Below, in pieces: positions 1-6,756 of a stretch of DNA of 7,603 bases. The stretch is taken from NCBI GenBank assembly GCA_937981945.1, contig CALJNJ010000043.1, positions 1 through 7,603 of the forward strand, written 5' to 3'. Every line of letters starts with the position of its first letter. Positions within the stretch are counted from its first letter, which is position 1. The position numbers were made by a program, and so were the translations under genes. Source of the DNA: an uncultured Caulobacterales bacterium (lineage in GTDB: Bacteria; Pseudomonadota; Alphaproteobacteria; Caulobacterales; Maricaulaceae). Under the pieces are notes generated by a model that was not told where the DNA came from, ran no database searches, and saw only the letters and a program-made list of their open reading frames with translations.

Positions 1-360
1 GGAAAACTCCCGTGCCATTTCGTAATATTCAGAGTTCTTTTGCAGGGCTTGATGGGTTTCTTCGCTATAGTCCCGTTCCGATTTTTTTCCGGGCTCGGGA
101 ATACGGGCAGATCCGAATACGACCACGGTCGACTCGATCCCTTGCTCGTCCAGCATCATTTCCGGCTTTAGGAGTTCAAGCTGAAGACGAACGGGCCGCA
201 ATTCTTCGCGGGTCAGAAAGTCCTGATCCGCAAAAGCCAGACGATAGGCCGGGTGATCAGTTTGAGGCGTGTGTGGTTGTGCTTCGGCCCGCTCAATATC
301 TTCTCGCGATGTTCTGAAATATTTACCCGTGCGGCGATCGTCCTTGCGTCTGTCTGTCAT
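1..360 (-). CDS. LOG-family (TIGR00730-type) Rossmann-fold protein, N-terminal part, cut by window edge
   Basis: This is the first 120 codons of a gene that continues beyond the left edge. The start is ATG at 358-360, with AGGA (367-370 on the minus strand) six bases upstream. Residues 1-30 are basic and polar. Residues 54-88, including RPVRLQLELLKPE and then VVVFGSARIPEP, match what I know of the alphaproteobacterial long form of the LOG/TIGR00730 family: a charged N-terminal extension, then the first beta strand and the G-S-A-R nucleotide-binding turn of the Rossmann fold. Family members include cytokinin riboside 5'-monophosphate phosphoribohydrolases and proteins historically labelled lysine decarboxylases. 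The diagnostic PGGxGTxxE motif would lie outside the window, so the exact activity cannot be read. It is probably cytosolic. It lies 77 bases downstream of the DUF2339 gene on the same strand. Confidence 0.75.
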   Translation of the reverse strand, partial: MTDRRKDDRRTGKYFRTSREDIERAEAQPHTPQTDHPAYRLAFADQDFLTREELRPVRLQLELLKPEMMLDEQGIESTVVVFGSARIPEPGKKSERDYSEETHQALQKNSEYYEMAREFS

Positions 361-410
361 GCTGTATCCTGAATTCATCTCTGCCCCGACGGGGGGCATA
401 ATCGCCCGTT

Positions 411-443
411 CGTTACCCGTCAATCGCGAAGGACGGGTTAACG
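411..443 (-). other. Imperfect hairpin at the end of the DUF2339 gene
   Basis: CGTTACCCGTC (411-421) and GACGGGTTAACG (432-443) are complementary apart from one bulged base, with a loop of about ten bases. The stem spans the stop codon of the DUF2339 gene. No run of T follows on the minus strand, so it is at best a weak or partial terminator between this gene and the LOG-family gene. A second small hairpin (TGCCCC 382-387 with GGGGCA 393-398) lies just upstream of the LOG ribosome binding site. Confidence 0.3.
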
Positions 444-3110
444 GCTTTCAAACAGAATTTTTTGATAGACGCGGCCTATGACAATCAGGACCAGACCCAA
501 GATTACAAAAGAGACGGCGCGCAGCACGCCTTCCAATGTCGCCATGTCGACCAAAAACGCCTTAAACACGGTCAAAACCAAGACGACGGCAGATCCTAAT
601 CTGAGCGATTTGAAATCCCATTTTAGCCCGGCGGCCAGCAAGACGATACCGAAGATGAGCCAAGATGCGCTAATCACATAAGTCTCCGTGCCTTTCGGGA
701 AATTTTCAAAGATTGATATGCCGGGACCTGAGAAAATATGACGAATTTCAGCCGTGATGAACCAGAGCGCTGCGACGAGTGTCAGGACGGCCAGAAGGCG
801 CACCCAAAGATCAGGGCGATGGCCGCGGCTGAGCAGAGCCGATCCGCCCATGAGCACGGCCGGCAAAGCATAACCCAAGATAAGTGAGTTTAAAACTTTC
901 CCGCCGGTTACGTCCTGCCCTGCGTTAAACAACGGCGACAGCCCGAAACACAGAAGCAAAACAAAAGCTGATAAGGTGATCAATGAAATCAGCATCATCA
1001 AGGACGGTAATAATTGCAGATAGCGCGGCTGCGAATTTGTTTTTCCGTCTGCAAAATTCGGTTGCCCGATCCGCATATAGGCGCCGCCTAATGTAAAGCA
1101 GAGACCGGTCACGACCTGCAGGGCAATCTCATCAAACGTAAACCGGCCATAGCCAATATCGCCGCCGTAAAGATAATGCCGGATCTGAAACACAAAGAAT
1201 AAAGCTGTGAAAATCAAAGCGCCCGCTTTTAAGATTTCCGACGCCAAGTCGCGATCATTTCGGTCGAGCAGACGGGAAACGCCGAAGCAAAGAGCGGCCG
1301 GGAGCGCCAGATAAATCCAAAGCTCATTGAAAATGGCCGTATCGCTGAGGGCGCCGTTTCTGTGAACTTCGCTTAAAAGAACGAAGGCGCCCGTCACACC
1401 CGCCATAAAAACGGCGACCATTCGGTACGCATGGCGTTTGAAATAAAAGCCAAGGGCGCCAAACAGAGCAATGCCTGCCATTAAGGCCAATGCCAAATGC
1501 AAATTGTCAAACCCGTAAATTGTGCCGCAAAGATAGGCGAGGCCCGCCGCCCATGGGTAGGGCGAGAAATAATGATTTGTGTCGTCATCATCTGACCGAA
1601 GTGTTTTACCGGCCAACGCTAACAGTCCTGCCATAAGAAGAAAGGCAATTAAAACGTGATATTTGTTGGTTGCGTTTTCAAACGGCAACACACTCGCGGC
1701 GATAACGACCGGCGCAAACGCGCCGCAAAATTTGATAAACCCGGACGACAGATCATTCTTTCGTTCCGTGATTTGCCAGAGGAAATATCCCCCGCCGATC
1801 AGCGCCCCTAAAAACAGAGCCTGCGGGAACATGGTCAATGTTCCGGGATAAAAATAGCGGACGAAAAACCCCAGGGCGAATAGGGTCGCTACGGCCATCT
1901 TATGGACTAAACGCGGTACATAAACAGCGATCGCAATGAGTACAAAAATGAAAAGAGCGGCGACAAAAACGCCCTGATTAAAAGTGAAGCGCGTCGTGTC
2001 AAAAGTTATCAAAAGCGCGATGGCTGCCAAGGCCGTCCACAGAACGGACCAGGGCGGCGTTGGGAATAGCGGCAAGTCTCCGAATTTGCTGTCGTCCCCA
2101 TTGGGTTTGGCAACAAAATAGGTGGAGGCCGCAAGACCCAGTCCCAGAAACGCGAACCACGTTATGAAATGGCCTATGGGGGCCGTGCTTGTGGCCGCCA
2201 TGAACAACCAAAAAAGCCCGCCGGCCAAAGCGCCGAGTTCCAGCCAGCCCCATTGCCTGAAACGCGCAAGCGCCCAACTGGCCAGGCTGATTAAAGTCAG
2301 ATACCCAAACAAAGCATAGAAATTAGGGTCATCTGTTTGGATTAAGAGCGGTGTTGCAAAAGAGGCGAGTAATCCCATGGCCGATATTTTCGGGCCGTGC
2401 AAAAGGCCCAGTGCCATTGCGCCCAAAGAAATTGACGCCATTAAAATAAAGGCAGGCACGGAGCCCATAAAGCCGTATAATTCATAGGCCGCAAAGACCG
2501 TACCCAAGAGGGTAAAAATACCGGCGCCGGTTAAGACGCCCGGTATATCTGTTTTGTCAAAAAAGTCGGGCGCGTTTTCGCGGGCGCGCGCCAGCACTTT
2601 GTCGTGACGCCGCAGCCACTCTCCGCCGGCCAATAAACAACTGCCGAGCAATGCTGCCATCGCGACGCGCATTGCGGGAGTGAAAAACCCGGCTTCGATC
2701 GTGTATCGCAACAAAAAGACCGCGCCGAGTAACAGCGCAATTCCGCCGACCCAAACTGCCCAGCGCGCGCCTAATTCTTCTTCAAAACTGCGCCGCGCTT
2801 TCTTGGGCTTTTTGGATTCAGAGACAGGAGCAGACTGTTTTTGGAGGGGCAGGGCCTGCGCCGGTAAAGCAGGCTCCGGTTCTATGATTTCGGGCGCCGG
2901 AGCCGTCAGGGCGGCCGCGATTTCCCGCGGAGGAGCCGGGCGATTGACTTGCGGAGCTTCCGTTCGGCCGTTTTGGGTCAGGAGCTCAACGCGTCTTGAT
3001 AATTGCGCAACTTGCCGCCGAAGTTGAGACACGCGGGAATTGGCCACAAAGCCAAGGACAGACCCGATGATGAGGGCCAAGGACAAAATGAGCGCAATCA
3101 AATATATCAC
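438..3110 (-). CDS. DUF2339 family large polytopic membrane protein
   Basis: This is an 890-residue inner-membrane protein of unknown function, recognised as DUF2339. Residues 1-24 form a membrane anchor and residues ~26-46 look like a short coiled coil (RVSQLRRQVAQLSRRVELL). Residues ~51-107 are a proline/alanine-rich then lysine-rich linker. The family hallmark follows at ~114-150 (GARWAVWVGGIALLLGAVFLLRY followed by IEAG and then MRVA), with GEWLRR soon after. From there to the C-terminus it is almost continuous hydrophobic helices, roughly two dozen, with short loops. Length and layout agree with full-length family members. The start is GTG (3108-3110). An in-frame TAA lies four codons upstream (3120-3122), which rules out a longer form, and the ribosome binding site is weak. 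It is intact and is probably a chromosomal gene. No substrate or partner can be read from the sequence. Confidence 0.88.
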   Translation of the reverse strand: MIYLIALILSLALIIGSVLGFVANSRVSQLRRQVAQLSRRVELLTQNGRTEAPQVNRPAPPREIAAALTAPAPEIIEPEPALPAQALPLQKQSAPVSESKKPKKARRSFEEELGARWAVWVGGIALLLGAVFLLRYTIEAGFFTPAMRVAMAALLGSCLLAGGEWLRRHDKVLARARENAPDFFDKTDIPGVLTGAGIFTLLGTVFAAYELYGFMGSVPAFILMASISLGAMALGLLHGPKISAMGLLASFATPLLIQTDDPNFYALFGYLTLISLASWALARFRQWGWLELGALAGGLFWLFMAATSTAPIGHFITWFAFLGLGLAASTYFVAKPNGDDSKFGDLPLFPTPPWSVLWTALAAIALLITFDTTRFTFNQGVFVAALFIFVLIAIAVYVPRLVHKMAVATLFALGFFVRYFYPGTLTMFPQALFLGALIGGGYFLWQITERKNDLSSGFIKFCGAFAPVVIAASVLPFENATNKYHVLIAFLLMAGLLALAGKTLRSDDDDTNHYFSPYPWAAGLAYLCGTIYGFDNLHLALALMAGIALFGALGFYFKRHAYRMVAVFMAGVTGAFVLLSEVHRNGALSDTAIFNELWIYLALPAALCFGVSRLLDRNDRDLASEILKAGALIFTALFFVFQIRHYLYGGDIGYGRFTFDEIALQVVTGLCFTLGGAYMRIGQPNFADGKTNSQPRYLQLLPSLMMLISLITLSAFVLLLCFGLSPLFNAGQDVTGGKVLNSLILGYALPAVLMGGSALLSRGHRPDLWVRLLAVLTLVAALWFITAEIRHIFSGPGISIFENFPKGTETYVISASWLIFGIVLLAAGLKWDFKSLRLGSAVVLVLTVFKAFLVDMATLEGVLRAVSFVILGLVLIVIGRVYQKILFESR

Positions 3111-3176
3111 ACAGCCAGCTTATGAGCCAAGTAATGCCCTGTCACCGCCTAATTTAGCAGTGGGTACTTACACACC

Positions 3177-3182
3177 ACTATA
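3177..3182 (-). promoter_or_regulatory. Possible -10 element for the DUF2339 gene
   Basis: On the minus strand TATAGT matches five of six bases of the sigma-70 -10 consensus and lies about 67 bases upstream of the GTG start. No good -35 hexamer sits 16-18 bases further upstream, so this is a weak call based on one element in an AT-rich gap. Confidence 0.2.
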
Positions 3183-3192
3183 AGCAAAATAG

Positions 3193-3202
3193 GAATTAAT
3201 TC
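3193..3202. repeat. Perfect 10-bp palindrome GAATTAATTC
   Basis: This self-complementary decamer lies in the gap between the oxygenase-like gene and the DUF2339 gene, a few bases from the longer inverted repeat and close to a candidate -10 element. It could be an operator half of a control region. In AT-rich spacer DNA it could also be chance. Confidence 0.25.
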
Positions 3203-3205
3203 ATA

Positions 3206-3256
3206 TTTCAGCTTGTAAGGTTTCATGCACGGAGCTATAAAAATACAAGCTGGAAA
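3206..3256 (-). promoter_or_regulatory. Inverted repeat / hairpin in the gap between oxygenase-like and DUF2339 genes
   Basis: CAGCTTGTA (3209-3217) and TACAAGCTG (3244-3252) are perfect 9-base inverted repeats. The stem extends by TTT/AAA after a single bulged G at 3253. The loop is 26 bases. It starts about 25 bases past the stop of the oxygenase-like gene and ends about 95 bases before the DUF2339 start. No T-run follows on the minus strand, so a classical intrinsic terminator is not supported. A 3'-end stabilising or processing hairpin, or a leader element of the DUF2339 gene, is possible. Confidence 0.4.
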
Positions 3257-3281
3257 TTGCGCTTAAAGTTTGAGTCGCCGG

Positions 3282-4220
3282 CTAAAAATCCCGAATAGTC
3301 GGCGCTTTATCTTTGATACATTTCGGTGCTTTAGGATCGACCAGGAATGTGACCCAATCCTCTTTTTCTTTTTTGACCGGATTGAAGTCTATTTTGCGCA
3401 GCGCAATACCCATGGCCGCTTTGACGGCGTGATTAATGGGGCCTGATTTGGCGTAAGACGGTTCCATACCGAATTTGCGCCGCAGTATGCCATTGGCGTA
3501 AAAGATCGAGTTCTTGACCGCGCTGTCTCTTGTCGGGCATTCGGTCGTGACCGAAACACAAAACGTTTCATTCTCGACTTTGTGCGGCGCGTTGAGGGGC
3601 CATATACCCAGCTCACCCGGTTCCAGCCGCAGAACGGTTACCTCTTCTTCGAAGTGGGGGCTGTACGGGACGTCTTCCGTGGTTTCGGCCAGAATAATGG
3701 ATTCATAAGCCGGCTCCGGCAGGAACTCCGTCTTCGGCGGATAAACATAAAGGCGCTTAATGCCTCTGACATGCCATAAAAGGGTGATGGTCTGATCGCT
3801 GTGATAGGGCACTTTTGTGCCCGGCGATGAAATCAAAATGCCGCCTTTGGGATTATTGATTTTCAGGCCGGGAACTTTTTCATGCACATCATCGAACATT
3901 TGCGTCATGACATCATTATAGCCGTCATGCATATTCATGGCGCGGCGCAGATTTATCCAAATCAAACCGTCTTTCACGGCTTGCAGAAGCTCAGCGCCTG
4001 AGAGGTGCCGGGCATCGCCTGTTCTGAACTCATTGGGCTTTTCGCGGTTTTCGCCCATGGTGCAGATGTCGCGCCATTCAACAGGGTGACGATCGATGAG
4101 ATCGGCCAGGGCCTCGTCAGAGAACAGGCCGGTCTGTTCCAAATTATGTTTGGCCTTCATGGGTTTTGTAAAAAAATTATCCCGAAGGTCACTTGTCCAA
4201 TCTTGAATAATATCTGTCAT
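3282..4220 (-). CDS. JmjC/cupin-like protein, putative Fe(II)/2-oxoglutarate-dependent oxygenase
   Basis: This is a 312-residue cytosolic-looking protein with no signal peptide. Residues ~128-215 read as a double-stranded beta-helix (jelly-roll) core of the cupin_8/JmjC-like type. It has GGILISSPGTKVPYHSDQ with an HxD pair at H140/D142, then LLWHVRGIKRLYVYPP with K155 as a candidate 2-oxoglutarate anchor, then PGELGIWPLNAPHKVEN supplying the distal H213. That gives a complete 2-His-1-Asp iron triad. By family knowledge this suggests a hydroxylase or demethylase-like oxygenase. The substrate is unknown, and non-catalytic cupins share the fold. The N-terminal ~120 residues are helical and the C-terminal ~60 are basic and match nothing I recognise. 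ATG at 4218-4220 has GGGAC (4227-4231) placed just past the stop of the upstream methyltransferase, 13 bases away. The two are very likely co-transcribed and may act on the same molecule. Confidence 0.7.
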   Translation of the reverse strand: MTDIIQDWTSDLRDNFFTKPMKAKHNLEQTGLFSDEALADLIDRHPVEWRDICTMGENREKPNEFRTGDARHLSGAELLQAVKDGLIWINLRRAMNMHDGYNDVMTQMFDDVHEKVPGLKINNPKGGILISSPGTKVPYHSDQTITLLWHVRGIKRLYVYPPKTEFLPEPAYESIILAETTEDVPYSPHFEEEVTVLRLEPGELGIWPLNAPHKVENETFCVSVTTECPTRDSAVKNSIFYANGILRRKFGMEPSYAKSGPINHAVKAAMGIALRKIDFNPVKKEKEDWVTFLVDPKAPKCIKDKAPTIRDF

Positions 4221-4233
4221 ATGTCTGTCCCGT

Positions 4234-4884
4234 TTAAAGGGGTTTCCGTGCCAGAACCTGCATGGAGCACCAGAGCAGGGGTAATCGCCCGCTTCCGGTG
4301 GTCTTCACCACTTCAAAGCCGGCATCCCGAAGGGTTCGGGCGATGGTCTTTGGGCTGTAGAATTTGATGTGCCCGCCGACGGAATTGGTCATGAAATGAT
4401 TGTCCCAACCATTGACCAGCGAAATGGCGAGGTTTTTGATATAACCGTGATAGGGTGTTGTCAGGATCAGGAATCCGCCGGGACGGACGGCGCCGTAAAG
4501 GTTTTTCAGGAACTGATCCGGATCGTATAAGTGCTCGACAACTTCGACGCTGACAATGCCGTCATAACCGCCGACCGGAACAACATCCGGACCGCCTGCG
4601 ACCAAATCAGACGTAAAAAATTTCGCTTTGGGATGGGCTTTGGAGGCCATGGCAACGCCGGATTCCGACGGATCACAGCCCCAAACATCATGCCCTAAGC
4701 TTGAGAGCCAACCTGATACACTTCCGGAGCCGCATCCGGCGTCCAGAATTTTGTGATTTCCCTCAGGAATAAGGGCCTCAATCGACGGCAGATTATAAGC
4801 GTGGTGCCCTGCCGCATGTGCGTCTGAATATTCGTAAGCGCCGCTGTCTTCGACCGGAACTTTGAGTGCCAATTGATGTGCCAT
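4234..4884 (-). CDS. Class I SAM-dependent methyltransferase (UbiG-like fold)
   Basis: This is a 216-residue soluble methyltransferase. Motif I is KILDAGCGSGSVSGWL (residues 45-60), the SAM-binding glycine loop. The acidic ribose-binding strand end is DVWGCDPSE (66-74). SDL (92-94) matches the adenine-contacting position. VSVEVVEHLYDP (111-122) is the motif IV region. RPGGFLILTTPY (134-145) is the post-motif strand. Residues ~160-180 (NHF, then GGHIKFYSP) resemble the substrate cap seen in UbiG-like and small-molecule O-/C-methyltransferases. It is too generic to name the substrate, and there is no reason to call it ubiquinone biosynthesis. ATG at 4882-4884 has AGGGA (4892-4896) seven bases upstream. 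It is first in an apparent two-gene operon with the oxygenase-like gene and is divergent from the terminase small subunit across 64 bases. Confidence 0.85.
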   Translation of the reverse strand: MAHQLALKVPVEDSGAYEYSDAHAAGHHAYNLPSIEALIPEGNHKILDAGCGSGSVSGWLSSLGHDVWGCDPSESGVAMASKAHPKAKFFTSDLVAGGPDVVPVGGYDGIVSVEVVEHLYDPDQFLKNLYGAVRPGGFLILTTPYHGYIKNLAISLVNGWDNHFMTNSVGGHIKFYSPKTIARTLRDAGFEVVKTTGSGRLPLLWCSMQVLARKPL

Positions 4885-4900
4885 TTTGGTGTCCCTTTGT

Positions 4901-4926
4901 AATTTTGCAACATTAAGTGCAAATTT
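4901..4926. promoter_or_regulatory. Inverted repeat in the divergent methyltransferase/terS gap, possible operator
   Basis: AATTTTGCA (4901-4909) faces TGCAAATTT (4918-4926). Six inner base pairs match perfectly (TTTGCA/TGCAAA), followed by one mismatch and two more pairs, with an 8-base spacer. It lies in the only non-coding stretch between two divergent genes, where both promoters must lie. This makes it a candidate binding site for a dimeric regulator. No convincing -35/-10 pair could be assigned on either strand. Confidence 0.35.
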
Positions 4927-4948
4927 TGTGCCGGGAGCGCGTAAAAAA

Positions 4949-5536
4949 ATGCCCCATAGCGAAACTGATTATCCCAAGACAAAACGGGCGCGGGAGCGCT
5001 TGTTTGAGCGGATTATAGACGCCGGACGCGCCGGTAAAAGCCATGCGCAAATCGCCGAGATGATTGGGATCAGCTGCCGCACACTGGAATCCCGGATCGC
5101 GGAACATGCCGATTTGGCCCGCGCAATGGCTATTGCCGATGATTATGCTTTGGCGTGGTGGGAAGCATTGAGCCAAAAACAGGCGGAAACCCGCGAAGGT
5201 AATTCGTCAGTGCTGATTTTCATTATGAAGAACCGATTTGGCGAGGATTACGCCAAAGACAGCTCGGGGGAGGATGTCCCGGCTGAGCCGTCGCCTATGG
5301 GCGACGCGCTCGCCGGGCTCACGCCCGAAACCCGGCGGGCTCTGCGGGAGCTTCTGCGCGGTGAAGAAAACGAAGAACGGACTAGACCTTTTGTAGCAGT
5401 TGATCATCCGATTGAGACATTGCCGCGGCTGCGGCCGGCATCAGAAACGCAACAAAGCCCAAAAATTTCGGCGACCTGCCCGGCAATTGATCCTGAAATC
5501 CTTCCCGAACATCATGAAACCAGATCGGCAGAATAA
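4949..5536 (+). CDS. Phage terminase small subunit-like DNA-packaging protein
   Basis: This is a 195-residue protein. Residues ~20-52 form a helix-turn-helix (RIIDAGRAGKSHAQIAEMIG, then ISCRTLESRI). Residues ~53-105 contain AHxDLARAM-type helices, WWEALSQKQ, and SSVLIFIMKNRFGEDY. This last segment matches the conserved W-x-F-x-MKNRFG region of phage small terminases, which bind packaging-site DNA and recruit the large subunit. ATG at 4949-4951 is preferred over upstream in-frame codons because GGGAG (4933-4937) sits 11 bases before it, and upstream residues would overlap the divergent promoter region. From about residue 145 the product becomes a proline-rich tail encoded antisense to the next gene. 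The ancestral stop may have been near there, so this tail may be read-through acquired after an insertion. A terminase large-subunit stub lies 850 bases downstream. Confidence 0.75.
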   Translation: MPHSETDYPKTKRARERLFERIIDAGRAGKSHAQIAEMIGISCRTLESRIAEHADLARAMAIADDYALAWWEALSQKQAETREGNSSVLIFIMKNRFGEDYAKDSSGEDVPAEPSPMGDALAGLTPETRRALRELLRGEENEERTRPFVAVDHPIETLPRLRPASETQQSPKISATCPAIDPEILPEHHETRSAE

Positions 5537-6329
5537 ACGGCGCAAAGATCGCCGTCGCGATTATTCCGCCTTTGGAAATCTGACGGACCGGCGTACGTAA
5601 AGATTTAAGTTCACCCGGTCTGACCGACAGCCAATACAAAATATAAAACGGAATAAAAGCACAAAGAAAAAACGTCGCCACAGGGTTTCGCGCAATTGGG
5701 GTTCTTTCCCGTATTTGCACATCAGGGTCTTGCAAAAACATTCGCCCTGACATGGGCAAAAGAGACAAGACGGCCAGACATGCCGGAACCGCACTGAACC
5801 AATGGGCGGTTTCATCAAAATTAAGTGCCGGATTTCCGAAGCTCGGTCCCAGAAGCTCGCCGGCAATTTGCCAAAAATAGATAGTTACAAAGGTGATAAC
5901 AAACGACTTCACATCAGGCCGGCCTGAAACCAAAGTCGCGATAGCCGCGATCATGAATCCGGTTGTGCCAAACCGGATGAATATTTGAAGTACTGCCATC
6001 AACTTCATGTTTTGGGGAGGTGCCCAAAAAAACAACAAGGTTGCCAGTGCAGTCGTTCCGGCAAAAATAATCAGGGCGAGTTTTAGTTTGTACCTCAAAA
6101 AATAGATGACGCCCAACATAGCCAAGATTGACCCCACTATGCCTATACCGAAAATTATTGCGAATTCGGCTGCGCCTAAAACATTCGTATCCCGCAAGTA
6201 GGAATATAGGTTTGTACTGTACGCAGACGAACTCAGCGTCATCAGAAATGACGCCAGTACCAAACCCCAAAATCGATAAGTGCTGATAAAATCCTGCCAA
6301 TGCCAATGGCGGGTATAGTTCATGTCCAT
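5382..6329 (-). CDS. Multi-pass membrane protein antisense between terS and terL (phage cargo candidate)
   Basis: This is a 315-residue protein of no family I can name. Hydrophobic segments lie at roughly residues 20-42, 54-78, 84-103, 110-135, 142-162, 177-194, 216-236, 254-272 and 288-304, giving eight or nine helices. The first six resemble one half of an MFS-type carrier. GRPD (136-139) and GFMIAAIATL are compatible with that but not diagnostic. The short soluble loops hold RNP and RPGELKSLRTP. The start is ATG at 6327-6329 with GGGGA (6337-6341) seven bases upstream. The stop TAG at 5382-5384 lies inside the terminase small-subunit frame, a 155-base tail-to-tail overlap. The coding strand looks more AT-rich than its neighbours. 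An independent antisense gene in a packaging operon is typical of phage morons. A transporter or membrane-exclusion role is possible but not shown. Confidence 0.65.
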   Translation of the reverse strand: MDMNYTRHWHWQDFISTYRFWGLVLASFLMTLSSSAYSTNLYSYLRDTNVLGAAEFAIIFGIGIVGSILAMLGVIYFLRYKLKLALIIFAGTTALATLLFFWAPPQNMKLMAVLQIFIRFGTTGFMIAAIATLVSGRPDVKSFVITFVTIYFWQIAGELLGPSFGNPALNFDETAHWFSAVPACLAVLSLLPMSGRMFLQDPDVQIRERTPIARNPVATFFLCAFIPFYILYWLSVRPGELKSLRTPVRQISKGGIIATAIFAPFILPIWFHDVREGFQDQLPGRSPKFLGFVAFLMPAAAAAMSQSDDQLLQKV

Positions 6330-6351
6330 CAGTCTTTCCCCAATTTTTTAA

Positions 6352-6388
6352 AAACGGTAGGCGGTTTAACGCCGTTTGTAAAATGCAA
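6352..6388 (-). promoter_or_regulatory. Divergent control region: hairpin and possible promoter for the antisense membrane gene
   Basis: AAACGG (6352-6357) and CCGTTT (6372-6377) form a 6-base-pair inverted repeat with a 14-base loop in the 58-base gap between the antisense membrane gene and the terminase large-subunit stub. On the minus strand TTTACA followed 17 bases later by TACCGT is a possible sigma-70 pair (five of six and three of six consensus bases). The pairing is suggestive only. Confidence 0.25.
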
Positions 6389-6747
6389 TGACCCCATCCA
6401 TCGAACATTTGATCGAGACCGATCGCAGAGCGGCCATGCGGGAGCTGGACCGGCTCGCCTTTGAACAGGACCATTTGGAATTTACCCGGCGGTTTTTCAT
6501 GGTGCGCGAAGGCGCGCCGTTTTTAATCGGGCCCCATCATCATGTTTTGGCGCGGGTTATGGATGATGTCTTTGCCGGTAAAATCAGCCGGCTGATCATC
6601 AATATTCCGCCCGGCTTTACCAAGACGCAAATGTGCGTGGTGGATTTTGTGGCGCGGGGTCTGGCCATTAATCCGCGGGCGCGGTTTATCCATGCCAGCT
6701 ATAGTGAAGCGTGCGGCTCAGGGTTAAGCGTGCTGGATTTGTATTAG
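6388..6747 (+). pseudogene. Phage terminase large subunit, N-terminal fragment (truncated)
   Basis: Residues 1-107 match the start of a phage terminase large-subunit ATPase. FEQDHLEFTRRFF lies at 25-37, followed by GPHHHVLARVMDDVFAGK (48-65), then RLIINIPPGFTKTQM (68-82). The PPGFTKT segment stands where these motors carry the Walker A-like loop. NPRARFIHASYSE (95-107) fits the strand that follows. After SYSE the sequence stops resembling a terminase and ends at TAG after 12 more residues. Full-length relatives are about 450-550 residues, so Walker B, the coupling motif and the nuclease domain are absent. None reappears in the other frames downstream. The product cannot package DNA by itself. 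The start ATG at 6388-6390 has no strong ribosome binding site, and ATG at 6383 is out of frame. Confidence 0.8.
6707..6733 (+). repeat. Short direct repeat at the terminase break
   Basis: AAGCGTGC occurs at 6707-6714 and again at 6726-6733. The first copy starts at the exact codons where similarity to terminase large subunit ends. Short repeats at a breakpoint are compatible with an illegitimate deletion or insertion, but eight bases in this composition can also be chance. Confidence 0.35.
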
Positions 6748-6756
6748 GGCAGCGAA

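Noticed and set aside
12..481. Plus-strand open frames at the left end
   Set aside because: They are antisense to the LOG-family gene and to the end of the DUF2339 gene. Their composition (arginine/proline-rich, no recognisable domain) is that of shadow frames.
1999..2277. Open frames inside the DUF2339 gene on both strands (also 1663-1851, 2531-2754, 2680-3027)
   Set aside because: They overlap a well-supported family member and show no own ribosome binding site or domain.
4886..4948. Longer N-terminus for the terminase small subunit, starting at 4886
   Set aside because: It would cover the whole divergent promoter gap and place the GGGAG ribosome binding site inside the coding region. The ATG at 4949 is better placed.
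5914..6474. 186-residue minus-strand frame overlapping the antisense membrane gene
   Set aside because: It is an out-of-frame shadow of the 5382-6329 gene and of the antisense of terL, with a mixed composition and no membrane pattern or ribosome binding site.
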